Positions 10,307 through 20,781 of a DNA stretch of 64,000 nucleotides are shown here, piece by piece (position 1 is the stretch's first letter; each line of letters opens with the position of its first letter). Under the pieces are notes generated by a model. That model saw only the letters and a list, made by a program, of their open reading frames with translations, did no database searches and was not told the origin of the DNA. Source of the stretch: Xanthomonas hortorum pv. pelargonii. Its GTDB lineage: Bacteria; Pseudomonadota; Gammaproteobacteria; Xanthomonadales; Xanthomonadaceae. A program made the position numbers and the translations under genes. Location of the stretch: the NCBI RefSeq assembly GCF_024499015.1, contig NZ_CP098604.1, positions 1,364,001-1,428,000 of the forward strand, in the 5' to 3' direction.

Positions 10307-10390
10307 GTAACGCCAGAGTCCGCTTGACGAATCCGCACCCTCTCCGACCAACGGTCTGATCAGACGGTCTGACCAGGCCGCCGGATTCGA

Positions 10391-10406
10391 CCGTCGGATC
10401 CGACGG
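10391..10406. terminator. Palindrome after ppc
   Basis: CCGTCGGATCCGACGG is a perfect 16-bp palindrome just downstream of the ppc stop. It has no U-run, so it may be a weak terminator or an RNA-end stabiliser. TCTGATCAGA, a second perfect palindrome, lies nearby at 10356-10365. Confidence 0.35.
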
Positions 10407-10424
10407 CCGAGCCAGCAGACCGGA

Positions 10425-13139
10425 TCAGCCGGTGTTCTGCACGCCTTGCGAGACGCCGTTGACGCAGGCGACCAGTGCGCGCAGCAGCTCGTCGTCTTCG
10501 CCATCGGTGGCACGCCAGCGTTGCAGCAGATCCACCTGCAACACGCTGATCGGGTCGATGTAGGGGTTGCGCAGGCGGATCGACAAGGCCAGTCGCGGGT
10601 CGTGCTGCAGCAGCGATTGCTGCCCCGTCAACGCCTTCACCCAGCCCTTGGTCAGCGCCAGTTCGTCGCGAATGCCCGGGAAGAACCGCTCGTGCAGGTC
10701 ACCCGACAGCCGCGAAAACAGCTCGGCAATGTTGAGATCGCCCTTGGACAGCACCATCGCCACGTCGTCCAGAAAGGTGCGGAAGAACGGCCAGTCCTGC
10801 GCCATCTCGCGCAAGGTCTCTTCATGTCCCGCATCCACTGCCGCCTGCAGGCCACTACCCACGCCATACCAGCCCGGGATCACCGCACGCGCCTGGCTCC
10901 ACGCGAACACCCATGGAATCGCGCGCAGATTGGACAACGCCGCGTCCTGGCCGAGCCTGCGCGACGGGCGCGAGCCCAGGGTCATGCGTTCGATCACGTC
11001 GATCGGCGTGGCGCGGCGGAAATACTGCATGAAATCCGGCGCGCCAACGAACGCGCGGTACGCGACAGTGCTTTGTTCTGCGACCAGATCCATCACCGGC
11101 CGCCAGCGATCCTCGCGCGGCTCGGGCGCACGCGGGCGCAGGCTGGAGAGCAGCACCGCGCCGGTCATCTGTTCCAGCGAGCGCAAGGCCAGCGCGCGAA
11201 TGCCGTACTTGCGATGGATTACCTCGCCCTGTTCGGTGACACGCAGACGGCCATCGACACTACCGCGCGGTGCGGCATCCAGCGCGCGGCTGGTCTTGCC
11301 GCCGCCACGCGCGATCGAGCCGCCACGGCCGTGGAAGAACGTCAGTCGCACGCCCAGCTCGGCCGCGGCTTCAAGCAATTCCACCTGCGCGCGCTGCAGG
11401 CCCCAGCGCGAGGCAGTGATGCCACCGTCCTTACCGCTGTCCGAGTACCCCAGCATCACCATCTGGGTGTCGCCGCGCGCGGCCAGATGCTGGCGATAGA
11501 CCGGGTCGGCGAGCAGATCCTGCACGGTGCCGGTGCCGCCGCGCAGATCGTCCACGGTTTCGAACAGCGGCACGATATCCAGCGGCACTGCGCCAGCGTC
11601 GTCGACCAGGCCGCCGCGTCGCGCCAGCGCGAGCACGGTGAGTACGTCGGCGCGGTTGTGCGCCATCGAGATGATGTAGCTGCCCAACGCATCGGCGCCG
11701 TGGCGGCTGCGCGCATCGGCGAGCGCGGCGAATACCGCATCCAGTCGTGCATTGCCTTCGTCGGCCACGCGCGGCAGCACCTGTTCGCCGGAGGCATACG
11801 GGCCGAGCAATGCGGCGCGCTGCTTGGCGTCCTGGTCGTCCCAATCAGCCTGGCCCAATGCGTCGGCTACCGCGCGCGCATGCACGCTCGATTCCTGGCG
11901 CACATCCAGACGGGCCAGATGAAAGCCGAACGTGCGCACGCGCCACAACAGGCGGCGCACCGCGAACCAACCGGCGTGCAGCCCCTTGTTGGCCTGCAGG
12001 CTGTCCAGGATCAGCTGCAGATCGTGTTCCAGCTCGGACGGTGCGGTGTAGGCGCCCTTGGCATCGTCCAGCGTGGCCTGCAGACGCGCGCGCATCAGAT
12101 CGTTGAGCAGGCGATACGGCATGTCGCCATGGCGCGGACGCGAGCGTGCGGCGTCATCCGGCATCAACGCGCGGTAGCGCTCCAGTTGCTCGGTCAATGC
12201 CGCGCTCACCGCCACCAGCGTGGTCGACTGGCTGAGCAGGCTGGCCAGTTGCCACAGCTCGTTCTGGTAACGATCCAGCACCGCGCGTCGCTGCGCATCC
12301 AGCGTGCCGGCGATGGTGGTGGCATCCACATTGGGATTGCCGTCCATGTCGCCACCCACCCAGGTGCCGAAGCGCAACAGCCGCGGTAGGGTCGGCACGC
12401 TGCCGTAGGTTTCTTCGATGGCGTGTTCGAGGGTTTCGTACATCACCGGCACCACGCGATACAGCACCTGGGTGAGATAGAACCCCACATGCTCGCGCTC
12501 GTCTTCCACGGTGGGACGCACCGGCGAGGAATCGGCGGTCTGCCAGGAGGCGGTCAAAGCCATGCGGAAGCGCGCCGCATCGGTGGCGCGCTCGTTGGGC
12601 GTGCGCATGCCATCGAGGTTGTCGACCAGGCTGGCGACCATCAGCTGTTCTTTTTCCAGCAGCGCGCGCCGCACCGCTTCGGTGGGGTGCGCGGTGAACA
12701 CCGGCTCCACGTCGATGCGCGGCAGCCACGCACTGAGTTCGTCCAGTGTCACGCCCTGCGCCTTGAGCCGGCGCAATGCATCGTGCAGGCCATCCGGCTG
12801 CGGGGTGTCGGTGCTGCTGCGCTGGTACTCGCGGCGGCGGCGGATGCGATGCACGCGCTCGGCGATGTTGACCACCTGGAAATAGGTGCTGAAGGCGCGC
12901 ACCAACGACTCGGCTTCGCGCGGCTCGCGCCCGGTCAGTTGCTCGCTCAGCGTGGACGGCGGTGCATCGCCCTCGCGCCGCGCAATCGCCGTGGTGCGGA
13001 CATGTTCGATCTCTTCGAGGAATTCCGCAGAGACCTGCTCGGCGAGCAGATCACCGACCAGTGCACCGAGCCGACGCACATCGTCGCGCAAGGCAAGATC
13101 GGGGGTAGCGAACACAAGACTGCTGCGGTACTCGTTCAT
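10425..13139 (-). CDS. ppc: Phosphoenolpyruvate carboxylase
   Basis: Anaplerotic enzyme that carboxylates phosphoenolpyruvate to oxaloacetate. The 904-aa product is of normal length. It has the N-terminal [12 protein letters not shown] motif with the catalytic His, [16 protein letters not shown], the glycine-rich [13 protein letters not shown] loop, the Arg-rich segment [14 protein letters not shown], and the conserved C-terminal QNTG. The ATG at 13139 gives [10 protein letters not shown] and has no better competitor. The gene stands alone between a repeat-rich gap and the tetR operon. A very long open frame on the opposite strand is a GC-driven shadow. Confidence 0.97.
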   Translation of the reverse strand: MNEYRSSLVFATPDLALRDDVRRLGALVGDLLAEQVSAEFLEEIEHVRTTAIARREGDAPPSTLSEQLTGREPREAESLVRAFSTYFQVVNIAERVHRIRRRREYQRSSTDTPQPDGLHDALRRLKAQGVTLDELSAWLPRIDVEPVFTAHPTEAVRRALLEKEQLMVASLVDNLDGMRTPNERATDAARFRMALTASWQTADSSPVRPTVEDEREHVGFYLTQVLYRVVPVMYETLEHAIEETYGSVPTLPRLLRFGTWVGGDMDGNPNVDATTIAGTLDAQRRAVLDRYQNELWQLASLLSQSTTLVAVSAALTEQLERYRALMPDDAARSRPRHGDMPYRLLNDLMRARLQATLDDAKGAYTAPSELEHDLQLILDSLQANKGLHAGWFAVRRLLWRVRTFGFHLARLDVRQESSVHARAVADALGQADWDDQDAKQRAALLGPYASGEQVLPRVADEGNARLDAVFAALADARSRHGADALGSYIISMAHNRADVLTVLALARRGGLVDDAGAVPLDIVPLFETVDDLRGGTGTVQDLLADPVYRQHLAARGDTQMVMLGYSDSGKDGGITASRWGLQRAQVELLEAAAELGVRLTFFHGRGGSIARGGGKTSRALDAAPRGSVDGRLRVTEQGEVIHRKYGIRALALRSLEQMTGAVLLSSLRPRAPEPREDRWRPVMDLVAEQSTVAYRAFVGAPDFMQYFRRATPIDVIERMTLGSRPSRRLGQDAALSNLRAIPWVFAWSQARAVIPGWYGVGSGLQAAVDAGHEETLREMAQDWPFFRTFLDDVAMVLSKGDLNIAELFSRLSGDLHERFFPGIRDELALTKGWVKALTGQQSLLQHDPRLALSIRLRNPYIDPISVLQVDLLQRWRATDGEDDELLRALVACVNGVSQGVQNTG

Positions 13140-13266
13140 CGGAAACGCACACCCTCTTCAAGCGCAAAGTCGTCGAAGACTAACCCAAAAGGATTAGATG
13201 GTTGCGACAGCCGCGACGGTTTCAACACGAACCATCGTGTGCCAGTGCCCCCTACCGATGGCTCTC

Positions 13267-13334
13267 GTAGGAGCGCGCTGGCGCGCGATGGGGCTTTCCC
13301 GGTAATGCCCCATCGCGGGCAAGCCCGCTCCTCC
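13267..13334. repeat. REP-like inverted repeat (GTAGGAGCGC family), copy A
   Basis: GTAGGAGCGCGCTGGCGCGC ... GCCCGCTCCTC forms a stem-loop with GATGGGGC/GCCCCATC inner arms. It lies upstream of ppc in a 340-bp gene-free gap; another half-copy ending GCTCCTACGGGTG is at about 13362-13389. Confidence 0.7.
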
Positions 13335-13452
13335 GCGGTGTGGCTGTCCTGGTCATGCCCGGTCGCGCCCAGGTGCGCTCCTACGGGTGATCGCGACAAT
13401 CGTGTTGACGCCGCAGCGAATCTTCCCGGGACGCGCGGCGGCCGCATCCACC

Positions 13453-13520
13453 GTAGGAGCGCACCCGGGCGCGACGAAGCTTTATCGGTGATGCTTCATC
13501 GCGCGCGAGCGCGCTCCTAC
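13453..13520. repeat. REP-like inverted repeat (GTAGGAGCGC family), copy B
   Basis: Arms GTAGGAGCGCACCCGGGCGC and GCGCGCGAGCGCGCTCCTAC with inner GAAGC/GCTTC. The 3' end of the S9 peptidase gene (stop at 13482) lies inside this repeat, so the repeat encodes that protein's last residues. A relative is at 54428-54496. Confidence 0.72.
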
Positions 13521-16064
13521 GGGTGCCAGCGCACTCTCGATCAACGCGTGCGCGTAGCGCCGGTCTCCTTCACCCACTGGCTCGCCGAGATTGGTCTTCA
13601 ACCACTGCTCGCTCTCGGCCAGCATCTGCAGGATCGACTGCCGCGCACGGTAGGCATGCGACTCGTTGGGCAGCATCACCAGGCGCGCGTTGCCACCCAG
13701 GCCCTTGATCGCAGCGAACATGCGCTCGCTCTGGATCGGGAAAGTGCCGGTGTTGTTGTCGTCCTGGCCGTGGATCAGCAGCAACGGGTCCTTGATCTTG
13801 TCGGCGTAGTTGAACGGCGACATTGCCTGATACACCGATTGCGCCTGCCAGTAATTGCGTTCTTCAGCCTGAAAACCGAATGGCGTGAGCGTGCGGTTGT
13901 AGGCACCACTGCGCGCGATGCCGGCCTTGAACAACCGCGTATGCGCGAGCAGATTGGCGGTCATGAAGGCGCCGTACGAATGCCCACCGATGGCGATGTG
14001 CTCGCGGTCGGTGACACCGCGTCGCACCACTTCGTCCACGGCGGCCTGCGCATCGGCGATCAACTGCGGCACATAGGTATCGTTGGGCTCGGCATCGCCT
14101 TCGCCGACGATCGGCATGGTCGGGTTGTTGAGCACCACATAGCCGATCGCCAGAAACGCCTGCGGTCCCCAGTAGCTGATCGCATTGAAGCGGTACGGCG
14201 AATCGGTGACCTGGCTTGCGGTGTCGGCACTCTTGAACTCACCCGGGTAGGCCCACATCAGCAGCGGCCGCGGGCCATCGCGCTTGGGGTCGTATCCGGG
14301 CGGCAGCAGCAGCGTGGCGGTGAGGTCCACGCCATCGGCGCGTTTGTAACGGATCTGCTCCTTCTGCACGCCGCGCAACTGCGGCAAGGGATGCGCGAAA
14401 TGCGTCAACGCACGCGGCGCAGGCGCTGCATCGCCCAGCGCCTGCACGAAATAGTTGGCCGGTTCTTCAGGCGATTCGCGGCTGAGCAGCAACTGCGTGC
14501 CTTGCGCATCCAGCAATGCCAGCGGCGCGGAATAGGTCGGTGCCTGCGAATGGAACAGGCGCGTGGCGCGTTTGCCCTGCAGATCGAAGCGGTCCACGAA
14601 CGGGCGATCGCCTTCCGGCGAGGCGCCCTTGCCGAGCAGGAACAGGCTGTTGCCATCGGCACCGGTCTGCAGCAGCGCGCGGCCCTTGCCATCGGCCACC
14701 GTCGCCGGCGTGCCGGGGTCGTTGTAGCGGTCCTGCGAGGAACGGTCCCACAGCAGTTCGGGTGCGCGCTGCGGCTGATCCGGTGCGATGCGCCACCGTT
14801 TGGTGCGGCGGGTCTTCCACCAGCTCTCGCTGAGGATGGCCAGATCGCCCCGGCCCCACTGGATGCCGTCAAAACGGCTGCCCAACTGCGCCAGCGTCAC
14901 CGGTGCACGCGCGAACGGCGCGGCCTGCATCAGCACCGCATCGCGGATCTTGCTGGCGCGTGCCGGGTCGCCGCCGTCCTGCGCCTCGGCCCAGACCAAT
15001 GTGGCCGGTGCATCATGCCGCCAGCTGATGTCGCGCACGCCGGTGGGCACGGCGTCGTTGCCGGTCGGCAGGCCTTCCACCAGCGGCAGCTTGGCGATTT
15101 GCCGCACCAGCTTGCCCTGGAGGTCCAGCACCTCGATGCGACGCGCGAAATGGTCCGCCGGCACCACATACGAGAACGGCCGCTCGCTACGTTCGCTCAG
15201 GATGTAACGGCTATCCGGCGACACCGACAGGTTGAGGTAGATACCGGGCGCGGCGAGCGGGCGCACCTGCCCGCTTACGCTGACGATGATCGGCTGGCCG
15301 GTGGCGTAGTACTCGAATACGCGCGCATCGGCCTCGTTGCGCAGCAGGTCCTGATAGGTCGGCAGCGAGCGCACGCCGGCGGCAGCGCTGGTCTGCTGGG
15401 TCGCAGGACCGTCCGGCACCGCATCGCGCGTGGGCGGCGCGCCCTGCCCTGCCACTTGCTGCTGAACCAGCAGCCCGCTGCCATCGGGCAACCAGCCCAA
15501 CTCGTCGTTGACGCTGGTGTTCAAGCCGGCCACCAGACGCCGCGCCTGCCCGGCCGCCACATCCACCAGCCACAGCTCGTTTGCACCGCTGGTCGCATCC
15601 TCGCGGCGGAACGCCAGGTAGCGTTGATCCGGCGACCAGCTCAACGTGGCCAGCGACAGTGGCGACGGCAACCCGGCGATCTGCCGCTCGCTGCCGTCGG
15701 CTACCGACAGCAGCCACAGCTTGGTGGCGAAGGCAAACCGGCTGGCCGCATGGGTCTTGGGATGGACGCGCAGACCAGCCAGCTTCAGCTCGGGCTGGGC
15801 CACTTCGGCGATATCCGGCAGCGCCGGCATTTGCAGCATCGCAGCTAGATCGCGTTTGGGCGAGATGTGCAGCAGCGGCGCGCGCGGGGCGTCCACCACC
15901 GCCTGCAGCGCCTTCGAGGGCAGTTGGTACCCGCTGGCAGCCGCAGTGGGCTGCGCAGCCGGCGTGCTGGCCGCCGATGCCAGCAGCGGCGCGCTCAGCG
16001 CCAACACGCCCGCCCACACCCACGTGTACTGCCGCCAGCCCTGCGCATTCTGCTTTGCCTGCAT
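13482..16064 (-). CDS. Secreted S9-family serine peptidase
   Basis: 860-aa prolyl-oligopeptidase-family protein. The N-terminus has a signal peptide ending near ASAAS (about residue 32), then a beta-propeller-like region and a C-terminal alpha/beta-hydrolase domain. The nucleophile motif is GGHSYGAFM; Asp lies in HGQDDNNTG and His in NESHAYR. The GHSYGAFM form is typical of the glutamyl-endopeptidase-like branch of S9, so cleavage after Glu is possible but unproven. The last residues (about APVGARSRAMKHHR) are encoded by a GTAGGAGCGC repeat rather than by family sequence. It is divergent from ahcY, with a 272-bp shared upstream region. Confidence 0.88.
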   Translation of the reverse strand: MQAKQNAQGWRQYTWVWAGVLALSAPLLASAASTPAAQPTAAASGYQLPSKALQAVVDAPRAPLLHISPKRDLAAMLQMPALPDIAEVAQPELKLAGLRVHPKTHAASRFAFATKLWLLSVADGSERQIAGLPSPLSLATLSWSPDQRYLAFRREDATSGANELWLVDVAAGQARRLVAGLNTSVNDELGWLPDGSGLLVQQQVAGQGAPPTRDAVPDGPATQQTSAAAGVRSLPTYQDLLRNEADARVFEYYATGQPIIVSVSGQVRPLAAPGIYLNLSVSPDSRYILSERSERPFSYVVPADHFARRIEVLDLQGKLVRQIAKLPLVEGLPTGNDAVPTGVRDISWRHDAPATLVWAEAQDGGDPARASKIRDAVLMQAAPFARAPVTLAQLGSRFDGIQWGRGDLAILSESWWKTRRTKRWRIAPDQPQRAPELLWDRSSQDRYNDPGTPATVADGKGRALLQTGADGNSLFLLGKGASPEGDRPFVDRFDLQGKRATRLFHSQAPTYSAPLALLDAQGTQLLLSRESPEEPANYFVQALGDAAPAPRALTHFAHPLPQLRGVQKEQIRYKRADGVDLTATLLLPPGYDPKRDGPRPLLMWAYPGEFKSADTASQVTDSPYRFNAISYWGPQAFLAIGYVVLNNPTMPIVGEGDAEPNDTYVPQLIADAQAAVDEVVRRGVTDREHIAIGGHSYGAFMTANLLAHTRLFKAGIARSGAYNRTLTPFGFQAEERNYWQAQSVYQAMSPFNYADKIKDPLLLIHGQDDNNTGTFPIQSERMFAAIKGLGGNARLVMLPNESHAYRARQSILQMLAESEQWLKTNLGEPVGEGDRRYAHALIESALAPVGARSRAMKHHR

Positions 16065-16178
16065 TGTCCGTCCCCGGTCTCGATCGACCCTGGACCATAG
16101 CAGCCGTTGGTCGGCGACTCCCCTGCCGTTGGTTGGGGGTCATGCAGTCCAATTCATGCCGGAGGGGGGTGCTGCCGA

Positions 16179-16184
16179 TATAAT
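16179..16184 (+). promoter_or_regulatory. -10 element of ahcY
   Basis: TATAAT, a perfect -10 hexamer, ends ten bases before the first conserved base of the SAH riboswitch, the right distance for a transcript that begins with the aptamer. No good -35 hexamer is visible. Confidence 0.6.
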
Positions 16185-16193
16185 CAACGCTCT

Positions 16194-16301
16194 CGTCGAG
16201 GGGCGCTGCGACCGGTATGGCGGACTGATCCGCCAACTGCACAAACCGTGCAGGCAATACGGCCAGGCTCGACAAGCATTCATCGTTCAACGGCGCCCCG
16301 A
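16194..16301 (+). ncRNA. S-adenosylhomocysteine (SAH) riboswitch
   Basis: The 5' leader of ahcY matches the SAH aptamer. It opens CGAGGGGCGCTGCGACC, continues with a variable hairpin (CGGACTGATCCG), then CCAGGCTCG, and closes AACGGCGCCCCG, which pairs back to the GGGGCGC of the opening to form P1. Aptamers of this class switch on SAH hydrolase genes when SAH accumulates. The ATG of ahcY lies 36 bases after the aptamer, so control of translation initiation is plausible. Boundaries are approximate. Confidence 0.88.
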
Positions 16302-16336
16302 ATTGCAGACATTGATCTGCTTACCGGAGCTATTGC

Positions 16337-17779
<1,443 letters not shown>

Positions 17780-17785
17780 GTTTCA

Positions 17786-17819
17786 GCCGTGGGACGGAAG
17801 AAACCCTCCCTCCCACGGC
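17786..17819 (+). terminator. Hairpin after ahcY
   Basis: GCCGTGGGA (17786-17794) and TCCCACGGC (17811-17819) are perfect 9-bp arms with a 16-base loop. There is no U-run, so termination would be imperfect. The Shine-Dalgarno of the next gene starts a few bases after the hairpin. Confidence 0.5.
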
Positions 17820-17835
17820 ACCTTGGAGAATCGCA

Positions 17836-18570
17836 TTGCTGAGCAACAGTCAAGTCACCCGCCTCGGAGAACGACTCAGGGACGGCGTTGACGATGCAAC
17901 GGCACTGAGCGAGCTTGAGGTTCACCGATCTGGGTTTATTCCCGCATACAACCATGTACTCCGGATTTTGAAGGAAAAACTATTCCTCTCAGCGACAGGG
18001 CGGTTCAAATCGACTATTTCTATCGTTGAAAAACTTCGTCGCGGAAGCTCCCGGCTTTCTCAAATTCAAGATATTGCAGGCTGCAGGGTCATCACCCGGT
18101 CGCTTGCAGAGCAACTTCAAGTCGTGGATGGACTGACGCAGTGGTTCGACAATACACGCGTCGTAGAACGTACGATTGAGACAAGCAACGGTTATCGCGC
18201 GACACATGTCCTGATCAGAACAGAAGGCAAGACAGTCGAAGTTCAAGTGCGAACGCTGATACAAAATTACTGGGCGAGTATTTCTGAAAGAATGGCTGAC
18301 CTCCATGGACAGGAAGTCAAGTATGGTGGTGGGCCAAACCACCTGCTGCGGCATCTGCTCGAACTCGCCGCATCACTCGAATCGACTGAATTAGCAAACG
18401 AACGCTACGCCAGGGCAAAATTGGAACTATCCCGTGCGAAAAGAAAGAGGGTTTCAAATGAAGAATGGGCATCAATCAGAAAAGAAGAGCAACAGGCAAA
18501 GCGCATCTTTGAAGCCGCAATGTCCCGCGCTAGAGTTCTTATTAATAGCGAAATTTTGAGGGGAATCTGA
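17836..18570 (+). CDS. RelA/SpoT-domain small alarmone-synthetase-like protein
   Basis: 244-aa protein consisting mainly of one RelA/SpoT nucleotidyltransferase domain, with no HD hydrolase, TGS or ACT domain. Visible family signatures are RFKSTISIVEKLRRG (ATP site), QIQDIAGCRVI with the metal-binding Asp, NGYRATHVLI with the guanine-stacking Tyr, and VEVQVRTLIQNYWASISER with the catalytic Glu, so the synthetase looks intact. The C-terminal ~60 residues are charged and helical. I chose the TTG at 17836 because GGAGAA lies seven bases before it and the preceding frame is only a read-through of ahcY. GC is much lower than in the flanks (about 42% in 18421-18480), suggesting acquisition. A 79-aa gene follows two bases after the stop. 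It could be a housekeeping (p)ppGpp synthetase or a toxSAS toxin. Confidence 0.85.
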   Translation: MLSNSQVTRLGERLRDGVDDATALSELEVHRSGFIPAYNHVLRILKEKLFLSATGRFKSTISIVEKLRRGSSRLSQIQDIAGCRVITRSLAEQLQVVDGLTQWFDNTRVVERTIETSNGYRATHVLIRTEGKTVEVQVRTLIQNYWASISERMADLHGQEVKYGGGPNHLLRHLLELAASLESTELANERYARAKLELSRAKRKRVSNEEWASIRKEEQQAKRIFEAAMSRARVLINSEILRGI

Positions 18571-18572
18571 GG

Positions 18573-18812
18573 ATGTTTTACCTTGTCCACTACAACCGCA
18601 AATCGAGAAGCGTGGTACGACTGACGGAGTATCGCGACGGCACATCCGCTTCAAAGGATAAACTCGCAGTCGAAATCGGATTGGCAGGACAGCACAATGG
18701 GGATGAGATCGTCGTTCTTGAAGCTAATGACATGTCCGACTTGAAGCGAAGCCACGGCCGATACTTCGACGACCTCTCCAAGCACCGCCGCTTCGACAAA
18801 AGTGCAGGCTAA
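18573..18812 (+). CDS. Small hypothetical protein; candidate antitoxin
   Basis: 79-aa protein whose ATG lies two bases after the stop of the RelA/SpoT-domain gene; GAGGGGA in the end of that gene serves as ribosome site. It starts MFYLVHYNRKSR and is charged and soluble, with no membrane segment or motif I know. Its base composition matches the upstream gene rather than the chromosome. Tight pairing with a lone synthetase domain is the layout of toxSAS toxin-antitoxin pairs, so an antitoxin role is the best guess, based on context only. Confidence 0.6.
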   Translation: MFYLVHYNRKSRSVVRLTEYRDGTSASKDKLAVEIGLAGQHNGDEIVVLEANDMSDLKRSHGRYFDDLSKHRRFDKSAG

Positions 18813-18994
18813 GACGCCCCGGTCAACACGGGCCCAACGCGCAACACCTTTCCGCCATGCACGTCGACGGCGGCGGGCATTGACTTGGCATCGCCTTGCG
18901 TCAGCCGACTTGGCGCGCCTTACAGGCCCGCTTTATCGATCTCTCCCCGCCCACTGAGTGCCTGCGCGGCGACCCTGACAGGCAAGACCACGCT

Positions 18995-19549
18995 TTATCG
19001 CCAGTTCGCATTGGCCTCCCAGAACGCAACGCTGCGCCGGTAGGCATCGCGATCCAGTGGCGTGCCGGAGCCGCCTTCTTCCACGCCCAGTGCGTTGCGC
19101 AACATCGTGATCGGCGCCATCGGAATTTCCTCCGGCTCGGTGGTATAGAGGCAACCGACCACGCCCCAGTCGGCGTCGATCGGCGAGCCTTCCTTCGCCA
19201 GCTGATCGCGGCTATACAAAATCGGCAAGAGATACGCGGCCACCGGCGGTTCGACACCTTCGAACCAACGCACCAGCACCGCCAGTTCCTGGGTGCTACG
19301 CGCTTCGTAGCCGGAACGCAGCAGGTGGCGATTGTCGTCAGTGATCGGCGCGGTGAGGCAGCGGGTCGAGGTCCAGTTGCGATGCACATGCAGCCGGCAG
19401 AACGGCGCATAGCCGTCGATCACGCGCACCGGCACTTCGTCATTGAGCCGCTGGATGAACTGCTCGGGCGTGCAGTCCTTGATGGCGTTGCCGCGACCAC
19501 CGCGCGGGAACAGGCGGGTACGGGCGAACGGCGTTAGAACGATCGACAT
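18995..19549 (-). CDS. DUF3228 family protein
   Basis: 184-aa soluble protein, beginning MSIVLTPFARTRLFPRGGRG, which I match to the DUF3228 family of uncharacterised proteins. Conserved-looking parts are CRLHVHRNWTSTRCL, LVRWFEGVEPPVAAYLLPIL and IPMAPITMLRNALG. No signal peptide or catalytic motif is evident. It stands alone, converging with the small ORF at 18573-18812; the 180 bases between them show nothing further. The biochemical role is unknown. Confidence 0.75.
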   Translation of the reverse strand: MSIVLTPFARTRLFPRGGRGNAIKDCTPEQFIQRLNDEVPVRVIDGYAPFCRLHVHRNWTSTRCLTAPITDDNRHLLRSGYEARSTQELAVLVRWFEGVEPPVAAYLLPILYSRDQLAKEGSPIDADWGVVGCLYTTEPEEIPMAPITMLRNALGVEEGGSGTPLDRDAYRRSVAFWEANANWR

Positions 19550-19607
19550 GGCAGTGTTGGAGGCGACAAAGACCGCCAGGGTAGCGTGCAGCCTCGCACG
19601 CGGCCAC

Positions 19608-20153
19608 TTACCAGATCAGATCGTCCGGCACCTTGAACTGGCTGTAATAGTCATCGTCGCTGTCTGTCGGTGCCGGGGCACTGCCGCGGCCATGGTCCAG
19701 CACCACGGTGTCCGCATCGCGACTGTAAACCTTGTCGGCTGCTGTGCGTGGAATCAGCTCGAAGCCGTCGCCGTGGCGTGCGATCACCAGTGCGCCACTG
19801 GCCAACTGGCTGCGCAGCGTGGGATTGACCAGCACGCTGCGGATGACGCTGCCGTCGTTGAAACGGTAGTCGATCTCGCCCTCGCGCTTGACCTTGCTGG
19901 TCTCCACGATCTGCCGGACCTGGGCCAGCAGTTCCTGCCGCCGAAGTTGCACCTTGCGCTCCTCGGCCAGCGCGCGATCGCGTTCGGCGCGCTCGGCCTG
20001 CAGACGCGCGGTGTCCACCTTGTCCACGTCTGCCGGCGCCACCGCAGCACCCTTGGCGTGGCGTTGCTTGAGCTGCTCACGTGCGACCTTGTCCACCTGA
20101 GCCTTCTTGACCAGGCCAGCCTTGAGCAGTTGTTCTTGCAGTGGATTGCGCAT
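19608..20153 (-). CDS. DUF2058 (YaiL-like) protein
   Basis: 181-aa cytoplasmic protein of the DUF2058 family. It begins MRNPLQEQLLKAGLVKK, the typical family start, which is why I use the ATG at 20153 rather than the one ten codons upstream. A long, charged helical segment (about residues 45-90, rich in Arg, Glu and Gln) is followed by a compact C-terminal domain with YRFNDGSVIRSVLVNPTLR. No enzymatic motif is visible. It is monocistronic. Confidence 0.8.
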   Translation of the reverse strand: MRNPLQEQLLKAGLVKKAQVDKVAREQLKQRHAKGAAVAPADVDKVDTARLQAERAERDRALAEERKVQLRRQELLAQVRQIVETSKVKREGEIDYRFNDGSVIRSVLVNPTLRSQLASGALVIARHGDGFELIPRTAADKVYSRDADTVVLDHGRGSAPAPTDSDDDYYSQFKVPDDLIW

Positions 20154-20183
20154 GGGAATGGGTCGGCAGGTGGGTATGCGCAT

Positions 20184-20781
20184 AGTTTAGCGGCCAGCGC
20201 GTGGTCCTGGTGTTCGGCTCGCTTACCGGGGCATCTGCTTCATCCGCCGGCCATGCCTGGACAGCACGCGTCATCCCCATCCCCTGCCGGCGCGCGGGGC
20301 ACGTCTTTGGCGTCGTTGAGTTGCGAGACAATCCAGGCGAGTACGCCACACGCCACTGTTCTCATCGCACGACAAGGTGATCTGTAGCGCACCTTTGAAC
20401 TTGAAAATACGCCTTCATGGTGCGATCGACACAGTGCCTCTGCCGCGTCATCGCGTGCGGAGGATTCTATCTCCCGAATAATTTGCGCAGTTTTCCTATG
20501 TTTTCAGTAACGCTCGCACATGTGATGCGGCAACGCAGAGGGAGCGAAATATCGCAGCACCATCAACGCGCGCTCGCGTTCAACTCGCATTGATTGAAAA
20601 AAGAAATCTCGCGACTGCAACGAAGCCGCTTGTTCGCCGGACCTACGGGGGCAACTCGATGCATGCAGTGTCATCAGCACATCGCATGCGCCGCAGCTAT
20701 CCCCCGATGAGGCGACGCCGCCTTGCTTCAGGCAGCGACGCCTCAGTCTCGATGAACTGTGCAGCAGACCGGAGCAATGCG
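20184..20781. other. Gene-free stretch
   Basis: About 600 bases, locally AT-richer (20400-20640), between two divergent genes. The open frame of the downstream gene runs back to 20590, but without family sequence. No promoter, RNA or repeat stands out. Confidence 0.5.

Noticed and set aside
12423..15848. 1141-codon plus-strand open frame
   Set aside because: Runs antisense to both ppc and the S9 peptidase and crosses the intergenic repeats, so it cannot be one gene.
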